Shown: positions 44,086-53,083 of the stretch, piece by piece
How positions within the stretch are numbered: position 1 is the first letter of the stretch
Layout of the letters: each line of letters opens with the position of its first letter
NCBI RefSeq assembly: GCF_020831365.1
Contig: NZ_JAJHPV010000014.1
Coordinates: 248,001 to 312,000 of the forward strand
Source: Massilia agrisoli
GTDB taxonomy: Bacteria > Pseudomonadota > Gammaproteobacteria > Burkholderiales > Burkholderiaceae_D
Reading direction: 5' to 3'
Length of the DNA stretch: 64,000 bases
Program-made: the position numbers and the translations under genes
The notes under the pieces: model-generated
The model's input: only the letters and a program-made list of their open reading frames with translations
Told to the model about the DNA's origin: nothing
Database searches by the model: none

Positions 44086-44736
44086 ATGCTGAAGTTATGT
44101 GGCTTCGCCGCGAGTAATTACTACAACAAAGTAAAGCTGGTACTGCTGGAAAAGAACGTGCCCTTCGAAGAGTGCGTTACCCTGGCAACGCCGAAGGCGG
44201 AGATCATGTCCAAGTCGCCGCTGGGCAAAGTGCCGTACCTCGAAACGGAAGAGGGGACACTGGCTGAATCGCAGGTGCTGGTCAATTACATCGAAGCGCG
44301 CTACCCACAGCCTGCGCTGTTGCCAGCCGACCCGTTCCGCGCCGCCAAGGTGCAGGAGCTGATCACCTTCATGGAACTGCACCTCGAACTGGTCGTGCGT
44401 GAACTGTACGGTGCGGCGTTCTTCGGCGGCGCCATATCGGACAGCACCAAAGAGCGCGTGCGCAAGCAGCTGGCCAGGAACATTCCTGCCTTCGCGCAGC
44501 TGGCGAAGTTCTCGCCTTACATTGCAGGCGAAGAATTCACGCTCGCCGATTGCGTCGCGGTTTGTCATCTTCCGCTCGCGATATCGGCCACCAAGAAAAT
44601 CTACGGCGAAGACTTGCTGGCATCGCTGCCGGTAAAGGATTACCTGAAACGCATGGGCGAGCGGCCGAGTGTGGCGAAAATCAACGCCGACCGCGTGGCT
44701 AGCTTGCCGGAGTTTATGGCCTCGTTCGCAAAATAG
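44086..44736 (+). CDS. Glutathione S-transferase
   Basis: A 216-residue GST with thioredoxin-like N-terminal domain (MLKLCGFAASNYYNKVKLVLLEKNVPFEE, KSPLGKVPYLETEEGTLAESQVLVNYIE with the Glu-Ser that binds glutathione) and helical C-terminal domain (EEFTLADCVAVCHLPLA, the N-capping box). It conjugates or transfers glutathione; substrate unknown. It begins 15 bases after mshN and its stop abuts the stop of the convergent HD-GYP gene, with no space for a terminator. Confidence 0.88.
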   Translation: MLKLCGFAASNYYNKVKLVLLEKNVPFEECVTLATPKAEIMSKSPLGKVPYLETEEGTLAESQVLVNYIEARYPQPALLPADPFRAAKVQELITFMELHLELVVRELYGAAFFGGAISDSTKERVRKQLARNIPAFAQLAKFSPYIAGEEFTLADCVAVCHLPLAISATKKIYGEDLLASLPVKDYLKRMGERPSVAKINADRVASLPEFMASFAK

Positions 44737-45693
44737 TCAGACCGCAGCGGCGTCGCCCCAGATTTGCCGCATGCTGAAGCGCAGCCCGGCGCTGTCTTCG
44801 TGCAGGGCCGCCACAATCTGGAACAGCGGCTCACGCGTACTGCGCCGTTCCAACGGTTCAAACGGCACCCCGAGCGTGTCGCGCAGCGAGCAGACCTGGC
44901 GCGCGCCATCGATGCCCCGGCGCATCGACACCACGCCGGTCTCGCCATTCGCCAGCCGCACCAGCGTCCCGGGCGGATACTGCCCGATCTCTTGTTCAAA
45001 CGCGGCCAGCAGCCACGGGTGCCGGCAATCGGCACGCAGTTTATCGAGGGCTTCCGGCGCCAGCATCGAGCGGCGGTAATTGCGCGCAGAAACTAGAGCG
45101 CAGTAGCGGTCGGCCATGCCGACCAGCCTGGCGGCTTCCGGAATGGCATCGGCGCTGAGTCCTTCCGGATAACCGCTGCCATCATCGAGTTCATGGTGGG
45201 CAAACACGCAGGCAAGCCACTCCTCGTCGTCGATCCCCGCCCGCCGCAGCAGCTCGGCGCTCTCCACCGGATGGCGCAGGATGGCGCTGCGCTCCCCGGC
45301 GCTGAGTGCGCAGTCCTTCAATTGGAAAGTCTCGGTGAGGCGCAGCATGCCCGCGTTCATCGTCAACGCCGCCGCGACGATGCGGCAGGTTTGCGCCGCG
45401 CCGTTATCCATGACTGGCGCGATCAGGGCGCAGACAATCGCAGCCTCTACGCAATGCCGCACGGCATAGGGGCCGGCGACCTGGTTCAGATAGATGCTTG
45501 CGAGCGCGACGTCGGGCGCCTGCCGAACGGCGGCAATGATGCCGCTGGCAATCGCGCGCAGTTCGGTATCGGCATTGCTGCCGTTGCCCAGCATGTTCAA
45601 TGCGCGTTCAAGCCGCTGGGCAAGCACGTTGAGGCTGCGCAGGACCGAGGCCTGGGCGGCGGGAACAGTGTGATCGGCTTGCATGTCTGCCAT
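44737..45693 (-). CDS. Degenerate HD-GYP-domain protein
   Basis: A 318-residue cytoplasmic protein. The HD-GYP fold is recognised by His80 (YAVRHCVEAA), His141 (ILRHPVESAELL), HHELDDGSGYPEGL (His166, His167 and the GYP box) and Asp195 (VGMADRYCALVS). The name-giving His-Asp pair, normally within LLHDIGK, is replaced by LTMNAGM (residues 110-116), so metal binding and cyclic di-GMP hydrolysis are probably lost; a receptor or scaffold role is possible. A C-terminal beta domain (GTLVRLANGETGVVSMRRG) follows. It lies 21 bases after the aminotransferase gene. Confidence 0.82.
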   Translation of the reverse strand: MADMQADHTVPAAQASVLRSLNVLAQRLERALNMLGNGSNADTELRAIASGIIAAVRQAPDVALASIYLNQVAGPYAVRHCVEAAIVCALIAPVMDNGAAQTCRIVAAALTMNAGMLRLTETFQLKDCALSAGERSAILRHPVESAELLRRAGIDDEEWLACVFAHHELDDGSGYPEGLSADAIPEAARLVGMADRYCALVSARNYRRSMLAPEALDKLRADCRHPWLLAAFEQEIGQYPPGTLVRLANGETGVVSMRRGIDGARQVCSLRDTLGVPFEPLERRSTREPLFQIVAALHEDSAGLRFSMRQIWGDAAAV

Positions 45694-45714
45694 GGCGGCC
45701 TTCTGGCGATAATC

Positions 45715-46878
45715 TTACAAGCGTGACAGGCGCTCGAGCGCAAGTTGCAGCGTCTCGTCCTTTTTGGCAAAGCAGAAACGCACGATGCCCGACTCCTGCG
45801 GCTGGCTGTAGAAAGCCGATACCGGAATCGCCGCGACCTTGATTTCCGTCGTCAGCCATTCCGCGAAGGCCGCTTCGTCGAGGCCGGAAATGGCGTCGTA
45901 GCGCACGCACTGGAAGTAAGTGCCGTCTGCCGGTAACAGCGTAAAGCGGGAGCCCGACAGCCCTTCGCGGAACAGGTCGCGCTTGCGCTGGTAGAAAGCG
46001 GGCAATTCAAGGTAGGGCTTCGGATCGGCCATGTAGCTGGCGATCCCGTGCTGCATCGGCGTGTTGACCGTGAACACGTTGTACTGATGCACCTTGCGGA
46101 ACTCCGCCATCAGGGTCTTCGGCGCGGCCACGTAGCCGACCTTCCAGCCGGTCACGTGGTAGGTCTTGCCGAAGCTGGAGATGACGAATGAACGCGACAC
46201 CAGTTCCGGGTGGCGACACACCGATTCGTGGCGCGCACCGTCGAACACCATGTGCTCGTAGACCTCGTCCGACAGCACCAGGATGTCGGTGCCGCGCACG
46301 ATATCGGCCAGCGCGTGCAGGTCTGCCTCGCGCAAGATCGAACCGGTGGGGTTGTGCGGCGAATTAATGATGATCAGCCGGGTGCGCGGCGTGACCGCGG
46401 CGGCCAGCTTTTGCCACGGCACACTGTAGCCCTCGGCGCCCAGTTCCATCGACACCGGCACTGCGACGCCGCCAGTCAGGGCAATGTTCGGCAGGTAGCA
46501 ATCGTAGGCGGGTTCGATGAGGATCACTTCGTCGCCTGGATGGACGCAGCACAGGATCGCCGTCTGCACCGCCTGGCTGGCGCCGGAGGTGACGGTAATT
46601 TCCGAGCCGGCATCGTAGGCATGGCCGTACAGGGCGGCCACTTTCGCGGCAATGGCCTCGCGCAAGGCCGGCACGCCCGACATCATCGGATATTGGTTAT
46701 GGCCGGCGCGCATGGCGTCGCTCACCATGTCCAGCAGTTTTGGGTCGCAGGCAAAATCGGGGAAGCCCTGGCCCAGGTTGACTGCGCTGTGCTCGACTGC
46801 CAGTGCCGACATGCGGGTGAAAACGGTGGTGCCGACGGCCGGGAGCTTGGTGCGCAGGGTGGGGGTAGGGCTATTCAT
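45715..46878 (-). CDS. PLP-dependent aminotransferase (methionine aminotransferase / YbdL type)
   Basis: A 387-residue class I/II aminotransferase. NLGQGFPDFACDP, QYPMMSGVPALREAIA, INSPHNPTGSI, DEVYEHMVFDG and the PLP lysine in SSFGKTYHVTGWKVGY are all present. The N-terminal GQGFPDF and TYHVTGWK forms match methionine/kynurenine-type transaminases (YbdL, MtnE-like), which amino-transfer 4-methylthio-2-oxobutanoate. Downstream of the PIN gene by 28 bases and upstream of the HD-GYP gene, all on the minus strand. Confidence 0.88.
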   Translation of the reverse strand: MNSPTPTLRTKLPAVGTTVFTRMSALAVEHSAVNLGQGFPDFACDPKLLDMVSDAMRAGHNQYPMMSGVPALREAIAAKVAALYGHAYDAGSEITVTSGASQAVQTAILCCVHPGDEVILIEPAYDCYLPNIALTGGVAVPVSMELGAEGYSVPWQKLAAAVTPRTRLIIINSPHNPTGSILREADLHALADIVRGTDILVLSDEVYEHMVFDGARHESVCRHPELVSRSFVISSFGKTYHVTGWKVGYVAAPKTLMAEFRKVHQYNVFTVNTPMQHGIASYMADPKPYLELPAFYQRKRDLFREGLSGSRFTLLPADGTYFQCVRYDAISGLDEAAFAEWLTTEIKVAAIPVSAFYSQPQESGIVRFCFAKKDETLQLALERLSRL

Positions 46879-46906
46879 AATGCTTGGAAAGTTATTAAGC
46901 GATTTT

Positions 46907-47365
46907 TTATTCTAGCGCAGCTTCGGCAGCCCGTGCTTTCACCCATGCTTCCGGCAACATGATGCGGAACAAACCTGCCTGCGCCGTCTTGCGCGCCAGT
47001 TTTAGCAGCGCCTTGTCCTTAGTGATCAGGATATCGGCATTGGCGTCGCGCGCCACTTCGAGGAATTTCTGGTCGTCCTTGTCGCTGCACACGGGCAGGC
47101 GGATCAGTTTGGGCTCGGGCGCCACCACCTTGACCAGCGCATCGAAACGCTGGGCCGACAGTGGCCGGCTGGCCTCGTCCAGCGGCAGGTGAGGGTAGTG
47201 CAGCACCACATGGTACTCATCACGGCAATCATGCCGCGTGACCACCTCCAGCGCGCCGCTTTCGATGTCGGCCAGCAGCGCGTTCCAGCGCGGATCATGG
47301 AACACGAACAGGTCGAGGCAGACATTGGTATCGATGACGATGCGTTTCGCTGGAGCAGGTATCAT
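46907..47365 (-). CDS. PIN-domain protein (putative toxin family, orphan)
   Basis: A 152-residue PIN-fold ribonuclease-like protein. Acidic residues sit in RIVIDTNVCLDLFVF (first Asp), in the middle (CRDEYHVVLHY) and in ADILITKDKALLKLA (last Asp), as in the PIN_3 'putative toxin' family. No antitoxin gene adjoins it: upstream is divergent yaaA 37 bases away, downstream the aminotransferase. So it may be a housekeeping RNase or a solitary toxin relative. ATG 47365 is chosen because the fold begins five residues later. Confidence 0.78.
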   Translation of the reverse strand: MIPAPAKRIVIDTNVCLDLFVFHDPRWNALLADIESGALEVVTRHDCRDEYHVVLHYPHLPLDEASRPLSAQRFDALVKVVAPEPKLIRLPVCSDKDDQKFLEVARDANADILITKDKALLKLARKTAQAGLFRIMLPEAWVKARAAEAALE

Positions 47366-47402
47366 GTCGGATTGTTTATCGTTTGATTGTTGAATTAATT
47401 CT

Positions 47403-48170
47403 ATGCTGATTGTCTTGTCGCCTGCAAAATCGCTCGACCTCGAAACGCCTCCCACCACCAAGCTGCACACCACGCCTGATTTCCTGCACCGCTCGCGCGA
47501 ACTGATCGACGTGCTGCGCGCGTATTCGCCTGCCGAACTGGGCAGCCTGATGAGCATTTCGGACAGCCTGTCGACGCTCAACGTGGGCCGCTACGCCAGC
47601 TGGAACGAGGACCCGGCCGACGGCCGCCAGGCCATCATGACTTTCAACGGCGACGTCTACGACGGCTTCGACGCGCGCTCGCTCAAGCCGAAGCAGCTCG
47701 CGTACGCGCAGTCGAACCTGCGCATCCTGTCCGGCCTGTACGGCGTGCTGCGGCCGCTCGACCTGATCCAGCCGCACCGCCTCGAAATGGGCACGCGCCT
47801 GGCGACGCCGCACGGCAAGGACCTGTATGCGTTCTGGGGCGACACGGTCACCGGCAAGCTGAACGAAGTGATTGCGGAGCAGGACGCGAAAGTGCTGCTG
47901 AACCTGGCGTCGGAGGAATACTTCAAGTCGGTCAGGCCGAAGCTGTTGCCGGTCCCGGTGATCACGCCGGTGTTCGAGGACTGGAAGAACGGCAAGTACA
48001 AGATCATCTCGTTCTTTGCCAAACGCGCCCGCGGCATGATGGCGCGCTATGCGGCAGTGAAAGGCATTACCGACCCGCAAAAGCTGAAGCGCTTTGACAT
48101 GGATGGCTATGCTTTCGCGAAAGATGCGTCGAATGACAAGAACTGGGTGTTCCGCCGCAAGCTTGCCTGA
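47403..48170 (+). CDS. yaaA: Peroxide stress protein YaaA
   Basis: A 255-residue DUF328 protein. [52 protein letters not shown] and [31 protein letters not shown] are family signatures. In E. coli YaaA lowers free iron and protects DNA and proteins during hydrogen peroxide stress. Single gene, divergent from the PIN gene and convergent with bamD. Confidence 0.94.
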   Translation: MLIVLSPAKSLDLETPPTTKLHTTPDFLHRSRELIDVLRAYSPAELGSLMSISDSLSTLNVGRYASWNEDPADGRQAIMTFNGDVYDGFDARSLKPKQLAYAQSNLRILSGLYGVLRPLDLIQPHRLEMGTRLATPHGKDLYAFWGDTVTGKLNEVIAEQDAKVLLNLASEEYFKSVRPKLLPVPVITPVFEDWKNGKYKIISFFAKRARGMMARYAAVKGITDPQKLKRFDMDGYAFAKDASNDKNWVFRRKLA

Positions 48171-48185
48171 GCCCCGGGGGGCTCA
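48168..48185. terminator. Hairpin between convergent yaaA and bamD
   Basis: TGAGCCCCGGGGGGCTCA is a near-perfect dyad that includes the yaaA stop codon. No T run follows, so terminator function is tentative. Confidence 0.4.
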
Positions 48186-48195
48186 GGGCATGTGA

Positions 48196-49005
48196 TTACT
48201 TATCTTTGCCAGCCCAGAACTTCCACCATTGCTTGCCCTGTGCATTCGGGTTCAGGAAGCGGCTGTTCGGGAAGCTCCTGACGAAGACGCGGCGGGCGTC
48301 GTCGCGCAGCTCAGGCATGTTGAGCTTGTCGTAGCTCTGGACCATCAGCCACAACGCTTCTTCGATCGCTGGCGCGTCCTGGTAATCCTGCACGGCGTTC
48401 TGGGCACGGTTCAGCGAGGCAAGGTAGGCGCCACGGCGGAAGTAATAGTTCGCCACGTGCACTTCGTACTGGGCCATCGCGTTGACCAGGTAACTCATGC
48501 GCGCAATCGCGTCTTCCCGGTAGATACTATTCGGGAACTTGTCGACCAGCGCCTTGAACGCAGCGAACGATTCACGCGTCGCCTTCGGATCGCGCTCGGT
48601 CGGGTCCTGGGTGTACAGGGTGCCAAGGAAGCCAACCTGGTCGTTGAAACTGATCAGGCCGCGCAGGTAGTACATGTAGTCGACCGTCGGGTGGTTCGGG
48701 TGCAGCTTGATGAATCGTTCGACCGCCGCCAGCGCCTGTGCCTGGTCCTGGGTCTTGTAATGGGCATACGCGATTTCCATCTGTGCCTGGGCGGCGTAGG
48801 TGCCGAACGGGTAGTTGGATTCGAGGCGCTCGAACATCTTGATCGCACTCTCGTACTGGCCGGAGGCCATTTCCTCGCGCGCCTCAGCGTATAATTTCTC
48901 TACTGACCAGTTTTTGGTCTCGTCGGTTTTTTCCGGCAACAAGTTGCAAGCTGACATACCAAGCAGAAGGAACGAAGCAACAACTACTTTCAATTTTTTT
49001 TGCAT
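48196..49005 (-). CDS. bamD: Outer-membrane assembly lipoprotein BamD
   Basis: A 269-residue lipoprotein. Signal FLLLGMSACNLLPEK has the lipobox MSAC; the body is made of TPR-like repeats (AREEMASGQYESAIKMFERLESNYPFGTYAAQAQMEIAYAHY; DQAQALAAVERFIKLHPNHPTVDYMYYLRGL). It is an essential part of the BAM complex that inserts beta-barrel proteins. The ATG at 49005 is chosen; the frame upstream could only use TTG. Divergent from rluD, the common betaproteobacterial arrangement. Confidence 0.94.
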   Translation of the reverse strand: MQKKLKVVVASFLLLGMSACNLLPEKTDETKNWSVEKLYAEAREEMASGQYESAIKMFERLESNYPFGTYAAQAQMEIAYAHYKTQDQAQALAAVERFIKLHPNHPTVDYMYYLRGLISFNDQVGFLGTLYTQDPTERDPKATRESFAAFKALVDKFPNSIYREDAIARMSYLVNAMAQYEVHVANYYFRRGAYLASLNRAQNAVQDYQDAPAIEEALWLMVQSYDKLNMPELRDDARRVFVRSFPNSRFLNPNAQGKQWWKFWAGKDK

Positions 49006-49066
49006 AGCTTTTTGCAAGAATTATTCGAGTTTCAACGAAAGGCTGATTATAGCCGATGGGAATGCT

Positions 49067-50104
49067 GTGATATTAACTCCAACGCCGAATTCGGCGGATT
49101 TACCCGAAGACCCGGACTTTGACGACGAACTGGACGCTGAATTCGCGCCAGCCGCTGCCGGATCCGACCTGTCCCCGATTACCCTGGAACTGGCGCCTGA
49201 TGCATGCGGCCAGCGCCTCGACAAAGTCGTCGCCGGCCTGGTGCCGCAATTTTCGCGCAGCCGCCTCCAGCAATGGTTCGAAGGCGGGCACGTGCTCGTC
49301 GACGGCAAGCCCAAGCGCGGCAAGGATACCGCGTATGGCGATGAAACGGTCGTTATCCTGCCACAAAGCGCACCGGAAGACCAAGCTTACACGCCAGAAG
49401 CCATCGCGCTCGACATCGTGCACGAGGATGAACACATCATCGTCATCAACAAACCGGCCGGCCTGGTCGTGCACCCTGGCGCAGGCAACTGGTCCGGTAC
49501 CTTGCTCAACGGACTGCTGCACCATTGCCCGCAGCTGGCCAACGTGCCGCGCGCCGGCATCGTGCACCGCCTCGACAAGGACACCAGCGGCTTGATGGTC
49601 GTCGGCAAGACGCTTGCCGCCCAAACCGACCTGGTGCGCCAGCTGCAGGCACGCAGCGTCAAGCGCGAGTACTTCGCGCTGGTGTGGGGCACGCCGCAGT
49701 TGTCCGGCACCATTGACGCCTCGATGGGCCGCCACCCGAAAGACCGGGTCAAGATGGCCGTCTCGACCAACTTCTCGGCCAAGCCGGCGATCACCCATTA
49801 CCAGCGGCTCTGCAGCGGCGTGCTGGAAGGCCGCCCGGTCAGCCTGGTGCAGTGCCAGCTTGAAACAGGCCGCACCCACCAGATCCGCGTACACATGATG
49901 TCGATCGGTTTCGCGCTGGTGGGCGACACCGTGTATGGCAAGCAGCACCTGGCGCCGTTCTTCCACCGCCAGGCGCTGCAGGCGCGCAGGCTCGGCCTTG
50001 TGCATCCCGCTACCGGCGAAGACTGGGAATGGATCGTGCCGCTGGCCACCGACTTTGCCGAACTGATCGCCCGGGCCGGCATTCCCGAGCCTGAAGCGGC
50101 ATGA
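49067..50104 (+). CDS. rluD: 23S rRNA pseudouridine synthase RluD
   Basis: A 345-residue RluA-family enzyme making pseudouridines in helix 69 of 23S rRNA. An acidic N-terminal tail (DPDFDDELDAEF) precedes an S4 RNA-binding domain (GQRLDKVVAGLVPQFSRSRLQQWFEGGHVLVDG) and the catalytic domain with the Asp motif GIVHRLDKDTSGLMVVGK. GTG 49067 is the best start: GGGAA lies about eight bases upstream and the frame before it has no homologous sequence. Overlaps pgeF by ATGA. Confidence 0.93.
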   Translation: MILTPTPNSADLPEDPDFDDELDAEFAPAAAGSDLSPITLELAPDACGQRLDKVVAGLVPQFSRSRLQQWFEGGHVLVDGKPKRGKDTAYGDETVVILPQSAPEDQAYTPEAIALDIVHEDEHIIVINKPAGLVVHPGAGNWSGTLLNGLLHHCPQLANVPRAGIVHRLDKDTSGLMVVGKTLAAQTDLVRQLQARSVKREYFALVWGTPQLSGTIDASMGRHPKDRVKMAVSTNFSAKPAITHYQRLCSGVLEGRPVSLVQCQLETGRTHQIRVHMMSIGFALVGDTVYGKQHLAPFFHRQALQARRLGLVHPATGEDWEWIVPLATDFAELIARAGIPEPEAA

Positions 50105-50889
50105 CGCAAGCGCAGTTCATCACGCCGGACTGGCCGGACGCGCCCGCCAACATCGGGGCGATGGCCACGATGCGCGGCGGCGGCGTCAGCACCGGGCCTT
50201 ACGATGATGGCCGCGGCGGAGGCGGCCTGAACCTTGGCCTGCACTGCGGCGACGATCCGGACGCCGTGCGCGAGAACCGCGCGCGGCTGCAGTCCTTGCT
50301 GCCGGCAACCCCAGCGTGGACATCGCAAGTGCATGGCATCGCCGTGGCCGATTCAGGCACCGTGACGCCAGGCGGTCCGGTGCAGGTGGCCGATGCGGGC
50401 GTGTCGGACCGCGCCGGCGTGGTCTGCGCTGTCATGACCGCCGACTGCCTTCCGGTGCTTTTTGCCGACCTCGGCGGCAAGGTGGTCGGGGCAGCGCACG
50501 CGGGCTGGCGCGGGCTGGCTGGCGGCGTGCTGGGCGAAACGGTGGCAGCAATGCGCGCGCGCGGCGCCGGCGACATCACTGCATGGCTGGGACCGGCGAT
50601 CGGGCCGCAAGCCTTTGAAGTGGGCGCCGATGTGCTGGAAAGTTTCCTGGCGGGCGCGCGCGGCGACGCGGAAGCACGGCAGGCGAGGGCGGCCTTCGCC
50701 CCTTACCCCGGACGCGAAGGCAAGTACCTTGCGGACATGTATGTGCTGGCGCGGCTGTTCCTGGCGCGCGATGGCGTCACCCGCGTGTCAGGCGGAACGC
50801 ACTGCACCTTCACCGAGCGGGACAGCTTTTATTCCTACCGGCGCGACCACGTGACCGGGCGCCAGGCGAGTTTGATCTGGCTCAAGTAG
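50101..50889 (+). CDS. pgeF: Peptidoglycan editing factor PgeF (YfiH, laccase-like)
   Basis: A 262-residue protein of the YfiH/DUF152 family. The metal-site residues occur in QVHGIAVAD, VMTADCLPVLFAD and VVGAAHAGWRGLAGGV (His-Cys-His), with LGPAIGPQAFEVG later. In E. coli PgeF removes wrongly incorporated L-serine-containing stem precursors from peptidoglycan synthesis; earlier reports called it polyphenol oxidase. Coupled to rluD. Confidence 0.92.
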   Translation: MTQAQFITPDWPDAPANIGAMATMRGGGVSTGPYDDGRGGGGLNLGLHCGDDPDAVRENRARLQSLLPATPAWTSQVHGIAVADSGTVTPGGPVQVADAGVSDRAGVVCAVMTADCLPVLFADLGGKVVGAAHAGWRGLAGGVLGETVAAMRARGAGDITAWLGPAIGPQAFEVGADVLESFLAGARGDAEARQARAAFAPYPGREGKYLADMYVLARLFLARDGVTRVSGGTHCTFTERDSFYSYRRDHVTGRQASLIWLK

Positions 50890-50928
50890 GGTAAGCGGCC
50901 TTGGCCAATACTGCTCAATTCAGCAAAA

Positions 50929-51135
50929 TCAGCCGCCGTCGCTGCCCGCTGCCGCACTGCGCGCCGCCTTCGCTTCGGCCTTGCGCCGGCGGCGCTTGGA
51001 GCCTGTAAGATAGTAAAGTATTGATAATGGCAGCACGCAGTAGCCGAGGAAGGTCATGACGCCGGCGACGATGGATGTTTCGGTCAGCGACATCAGCGCG
51101 ACCACGTAAATCCACGCTATTGCGACGATCAACAT
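50929..51135 (-). CDS. Small membrane protein divergent from phaC
   Basis: A 68-residue protein with two hydrophobic segments (MLIVAIAWIYVVALMSLTE and VMTFLGYCVLPLSILYYL) and a basic tail (GSKRRRRKAEAKAA). A ribosome site (AAAGGAAAA) lies just upstream on the minus strand. Similar short proteins accompany phaC in related genomes as far as I recall, but no function is known. Its start is 33 bases from that of phaC. Confidence 0.7.
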   Translation of the reverse strand: MLIVAIAWIYVVALMSLTETSIVAGVMTFLGYCVLPLSILYYLTGSKRRRRKAEAKAARSAAAGSDGG

Positions 51136-51168
51136 AGGTTTTCCTTTATTTGAAACACGATTTTAACA

Positions 51169-52908
51169 ATGGATGCCCACATGAATATGCCCGATCCGCA
51201 AGCGATGGCCTCGGCCTGGATGACGCAGTTTGCCAATCCCCAGGGATGGCAGTCATGGTTCAAGATGCCTGAGCAAAGCGCCAACCCCTTGGCCAGCATG
51301 ATGAAGGACGCCGGGGTTTCAATCAAGCCGGAAAGGCTGGAGCAGATCCGCAGCGACTACATGCAAAAGGCCGGCGCGCTGTGGCAGGATTTTATCGCGT
51401 CGCGCAAGCCGACCTTGTCGGACAAGCGTTTTTCTTCGCCCGATTGGCAGTCCAATCCGCTGACCGCCTTTCACGCCGCGTCCTACCTGCTCAATGCCGA
51501 ATTCCTGACCGCGCTGGCCGAAGCCGTCGACGCGCCGCCGCGCGAGCACCAGAAAATCCGCTTTGCCGTCCAGCAGATGGTCGATGCGATGTCGCCGGCT
51601 AACTTCTTGGCCACCAACCCGGAAGCGCAACAGAAACTGATCGATACCAAGGGCGAGAGCCTGGCCAAAGGCCTGGCCAACATGCTGTCGGACATGCAGA
51701 AGGGCCGCATCTCCCAGTCGGACGAGTCGGCCTTCGAGGTCGGCCGCAACGTTGCCACCGCGCCTGGACAGGTCGTGTTCGAAAACGAGTTGTTCCAGCT
51801 GATCCAGTACGATCCGGTCACCCCGACAGTCCACCAGGTACCGTTGCTGATCGTCCCGCCGTGCATCAACAAGTTCTACATTCTCGACCTGCAGCCTGAA
51901 AACTCGGTCGTGCGCTACGCGGTAGAGCAGGGCAACACCGTGATGCTGATGTCATGGCGAAATCCGGACAAATCGCTGGGCTCGCTGACCTGGGACGATT
52001 ACGTCGAAACCGGCGCCATCAAAGCCATCGAGGTCACCCGCGAGATCACCGGGCAGGACAAGATCAACGCCTTCGGCTTCTGTGTCGGCGGCACCATCGT
52101 TGCCAGTGCGCTGGCCGTGCTGGCCGGCCGCGGCGACCAGGCCGCCGCCAGCGTCACCCTGCTGACGACCTTGCTCGACTTCAAGGACACCGGCGTGCTG
52201 GACGTCTTCATCGACCCGGCCCAGGTAGCGTTGCGCGAGCAGGCGCTGGCCCAGGGCGGGCTGATGCCTGGCCGCGACCTGGCGACGACCTTCTCGGCCT
52301 TGCGTCCGAACGACCTGGTCTGGAACTACGTGCAGTCGAACTACCTCAAGGGCAACGAACCGCCTGCGTTCGACCTGCTGTACTGGAATGCCGACAGCAC
52401 CAACCTGCCCGGACCGATGTTCTGCTGGTACCTGCGAAACATGTATCTGGAGAATAACCTGCGCGAAAGCGGCAAGCTGACCGTTGCCGGCGTGCCCGTC
52501 CACCTCGACTGCATCGATGCGTCGGTCTTTGTGTTCGGCTCGAAGGAAGACCACATCGTGCCATGGACTGCGGCCTTCGAGTCGATGTCCATCCTCAATC
52601 CAAAGAAACCAAAGGCCAACCGCTTCGTGCTGGGGGCTTCGGGCCACATCGCCGGCGTGATCAACCCGGCATCGAAAAACAAGCGCAGCTATTGGGTGAA
52701 CGACACCAATGGCAAGGCGCGTCCGAAAACCGCGGCTGCGTGGTTCGAAGGCGCAACCGAGCACAAAGGCAGCTGGTGGCCCGAGTGGGCTAAGTTCCTC
52801 GCTGACAACGGCGGCAAGGACATCAAAGCTCCCGCCAAGCCCGGCAATGCGCAATACCGCCCGATCGAGCCGGCCCCCGGCCGCTATGTCAAAGTGCGCG
52901 GCGACTAA
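51169..52908 (+). CDS. phaC: Class I poly(3-hydroxyalkanoate) synthase
   Basis: A 579-residue polymerase that joins 3-hydroxyacyl-CoA into PHA on granules. An N-terminal PhaC_N domain (FKMPEQSANPLASMMKDAGVSI onward) precedes the alpha/beta-hydrolase core with the lipase-like box GFCVGGT (nucleophile Cys305), the Asp in FGSKEDHIVPW and the His in LGASGHIAGVINP. The ATG at 51169 lacks a clear ribosome site; internal ATGs at 51181 and 51187 are alternatives. Followed by two hairpins and the repressor gene phaR. No phaA/B here. Confidence 0.95.
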   Translation: MDAHMNMPDPQAMASAWMTQFANPQGWQSWFKMPEQSANPLASMMKDAGVSIKPERLEQIRSDYMQKAGALWQDFIASRKPTLSDKRFSSPDWQSNPLTAFHAASYLLNAEFLTALAEAVDAPPREHQKIRFAVQQMVDAMSPANFLATNPEAQQKLIDTKGESLAKGLANMLSDMQKGRISQSDESAFEVGRNVATAPGQVVFENELFQLIQYDPVTPTVHQVPLLIVPPCINKFYILDLQPENSVVRYAVEQGNTVMLMSWRNPDKSLGSLTWDDYVETGAIKAIEVTREITGQDKINAFGFCVGGTIVASALAVLAGRGDQAAASVTLLTTLLDFKDTGVLDVFIDPAQVALREQALAQGGLMPGRDLATTFSALRPNDLVWNYVQSNYLKGNEPPAFDLLYWNADSTNLPGPMFCWYLRNMYLENNLRESGKLTVAGVPVHLDCIDASVFVFGSKEDHIVPWTAAFESMSILNPKKPKANRFVLGASGHIAGVINPASKNKRSYWVNDTNGKARPKTAAAWFEGATEHKGSWWPEWAKFLADNGGKDIKAPAKPGNAQYRPIEPAPGRYVKVRGD

Positions 52909-52927
52909 GGCTGGCGTTGCATTGAAC

Positions 52928-52951
52928 ACACGGCAATATTCATTGCCGTGT
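52928..52951 (+). terminator. Hairpin after phaC
   Basis: ACACGGCAAT and ATTGCCGTGT form a 10-bp perfect stem around ATTC, 20 bases after the phaC stop, followed by ATTTACGCTT. A terminator or mRNA-stabilising hairpin. Confidence 0.6.
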
Positions 52952-52964
52952 ATTTACGCTTAGT

Positions 52965-52987
52965 ATGCAGTGCAATAAATACTGCAT
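52965..52987. promoter_or_regulatory. Candidate PhaR operator
   Basis: ATGCAGT and ACTGCAT are perfect 7-bp inverted arms around GCAATAAAT. PhaR repressors are known to bind TGC/GCA-rich sites near phaP and their own gene, and this is the clearest such dyad upstream of phaR. Inferred from position and base content only. Confidence 0.45.
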
Positions 52988-53025
52988 TCATCCCCACAAA
53001 GTGGTATGTTCCTGATTATTCACTC

Positions 53026-53083
53026 TATAATCGCCGGAGTGGGCTTGATGGAAGGCGGACCAGAGTCCGCTTTTTTTTCGTAA
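53026..53083 (+). promoter_or_regulatory. phaR leader: -10 box, tiny ORF and embedded terminator
   Basis: A perfect TATAAT (53026-53031) is followed by GGAG and an 11-codon frame, ATG 53048 to TAA 53083 (peptide MEGGPESAFFS), whose codons overlap the terminator hairpin at 53053-53078. The -35 box is weak, and a start point seven bases after the -10 would trim the GGAG, so leader translation is uncertain. Confidence 0.4.
53053..53078 (+). terminator. Rho-independent terminator 45 bases before phaR
   Basis: GCGGAC-CAGA-GTCCGC stem followed by eight T residues. It may end phaC transcripts, or act as an attenuator in the phaR leader if phaR is transcribed from the upstream TATAAT. Confidence 0.88.
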
